A stretch of 64,000 nt of DNA, taken from Nitrosomonas sp. Is35 (GTDB lineage Bacteria > Pseudomonadota > Gammaproteobacteria > Burkholderiales > Nitrosomonadaceae). Position numbers and translations under genes: made by a program. Below are positions 63,808 through 64,000 of this stretch, piece after piece (position 1 is the first letter of the stretch; every line of letters starts with the position of its first letter). The stretch lies in assembly GCF_033063295.1 (NCBI RefSeq), contig NZ_JAWJZH010000001.1, forward strand, positions 2,604,001 to 2,668,000, given 5' to 3'. Under the pieces are notes generated by a model that saw only the letters and a program-made list of their open reading frames with translations, made no database searches and was not told the DNA's origin.

Positions 63808-64000
63808 TTACGCAGGGGTGCTGGATTCATCCGGCACGTCATCGGTTTCCAGTTCGTCAGCCACCGCTTCGGCAGTACTCAAACCTGCGGCGCGCGATCT
63901 TTCCTCTTGACGCATCATCGCCGATGGTTCCGTGATAGGGCCGTCGACCTTAATGGTTAAATGCCGCAGCACAGCGTCGCTGAATTTGAATGCATGATCC
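63808..64000 (-). CDS. rpsF: 30S ribosomal protein S6, 5'-truncated by the window edge
   Basis: The last 63 codons of S6 on the minus strand; the N-terminus is beyond position 64000. Readable residues include TIKVDGPITEPSAMMRQEER, followed by an acidic C-terminal tail (AVADELETDDVPDESSTPA) ending at the TAA at 63808-63810. The acidic extension is known from many S6 proteins. First visible gene of the rpsF-priB-rpsR-rplI operon. Confidence 0.93.
   Translation of the reverse strand, partial: DHAFKFSDAVLRHLTIKVDGPITEPSAMMRQEERSRAAGLSTAEAVADELETDDVPDESSTPA

Noticed and set aside
1..64000. CRISPR arrays, rRNA, tRNA genes or prophage modules
   Set aside because: No regular direct repeats, no recognisable RNA gene sequences and no phage structural genes were seen on either strand.

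Overview
The window looks like a chromosomal segment of a beta-proteobacterial ammonia oxidiser close to Nitrosomonas. This is inferred from gene content: a SmbP-like His-rich small metal-binding protein (described from N. europaea), a Csp-type copper protein, a PEP-CTERM protein with a CAAX-like protease, a BamD/RluD divergent pair, and the rpsF-priB-rpsR-rplI-dnaB block. No nitrification gene, rRNA, tRNA or CRISPR array was recognised.

Layout. 1-727: right end of an IS481-like element that cuts off a TIR-domain gene, itself frameshifted. 1216-11922: glycogen block, with glgB divergent from glgC, two GH57 enzymes, pgi and glgA; these connect glucose-6-P, ADP-glucose, glycogen and its remodelling. 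11980-16409: redox and metal-stress genes (lipoamide-dehydrogenase-like flavoprotein, Csp, Crp-type regulator, peroxiredoxin, BolA, CsbD-like). 16701-22466: RoxA-like dihaem lipoprotein, small conserved genes, a FecR-like lipoprotein and a YefM/YoeB toxin-antitoxin pair with a recognisable operator. 22584-25676: proA and a lipoyl-domain E3. 25745-29579: secreted Ig-like protein, then a tight three-gene unit (retropepsin-like lipoprotein, inactive transglutaminase-7TM protein, RimK-like ATP-grasp ligase). 29590-34996: Hpt-REC-REC-GGDEF protein, hydrolase, UspA, and bamD/rluD whose start codons overlap in one CATG. 35446-46453: vanadium-haloperoxidase-like protein, porin, PilZ protein, CPBP protease, dinB, GIY-YIG and YchJ genes, greB, a Tat-signal PLP decarboxylase and an SMR pump. 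46691-48510: PEP-CTERM protein and a 2-hydroxyacid dehydrogenase.

48672-51461 is a single-chain MmeI-like (type IIL) restriction-modification enzyme with an intact nuclease motif and an AT-rich putative target-recognition segment. 51638-57732 is a six-gene metal-uptake operon on the minus strand: a secreted protein, a ZnuD-like TonB-dependent receptor, a second secreted protein sharing the same C-terminal domain, then TonB, ExbB and ExbD, with a perfect 17-bp palindrome just upstream. SmbP follows at 58316. The right end (58967-64000) holds a lipoprotein, an atypical CPBP protein, dnaB and the rpsF-priB-rpsR-rplI genes, rpsF running off the edge.

The most interesting items are the metal-uptake operon with paired CTD proteins next to smbP, the periplasm-targeted PLP enzyme, the retropepsin/transglutaminase-7TM/ATP-grasp unit, the recognition-domain mosaic in the MmeI homologue, and the doubly broken TIR gene. 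All family calls rest on reading motifs; no database search was run.
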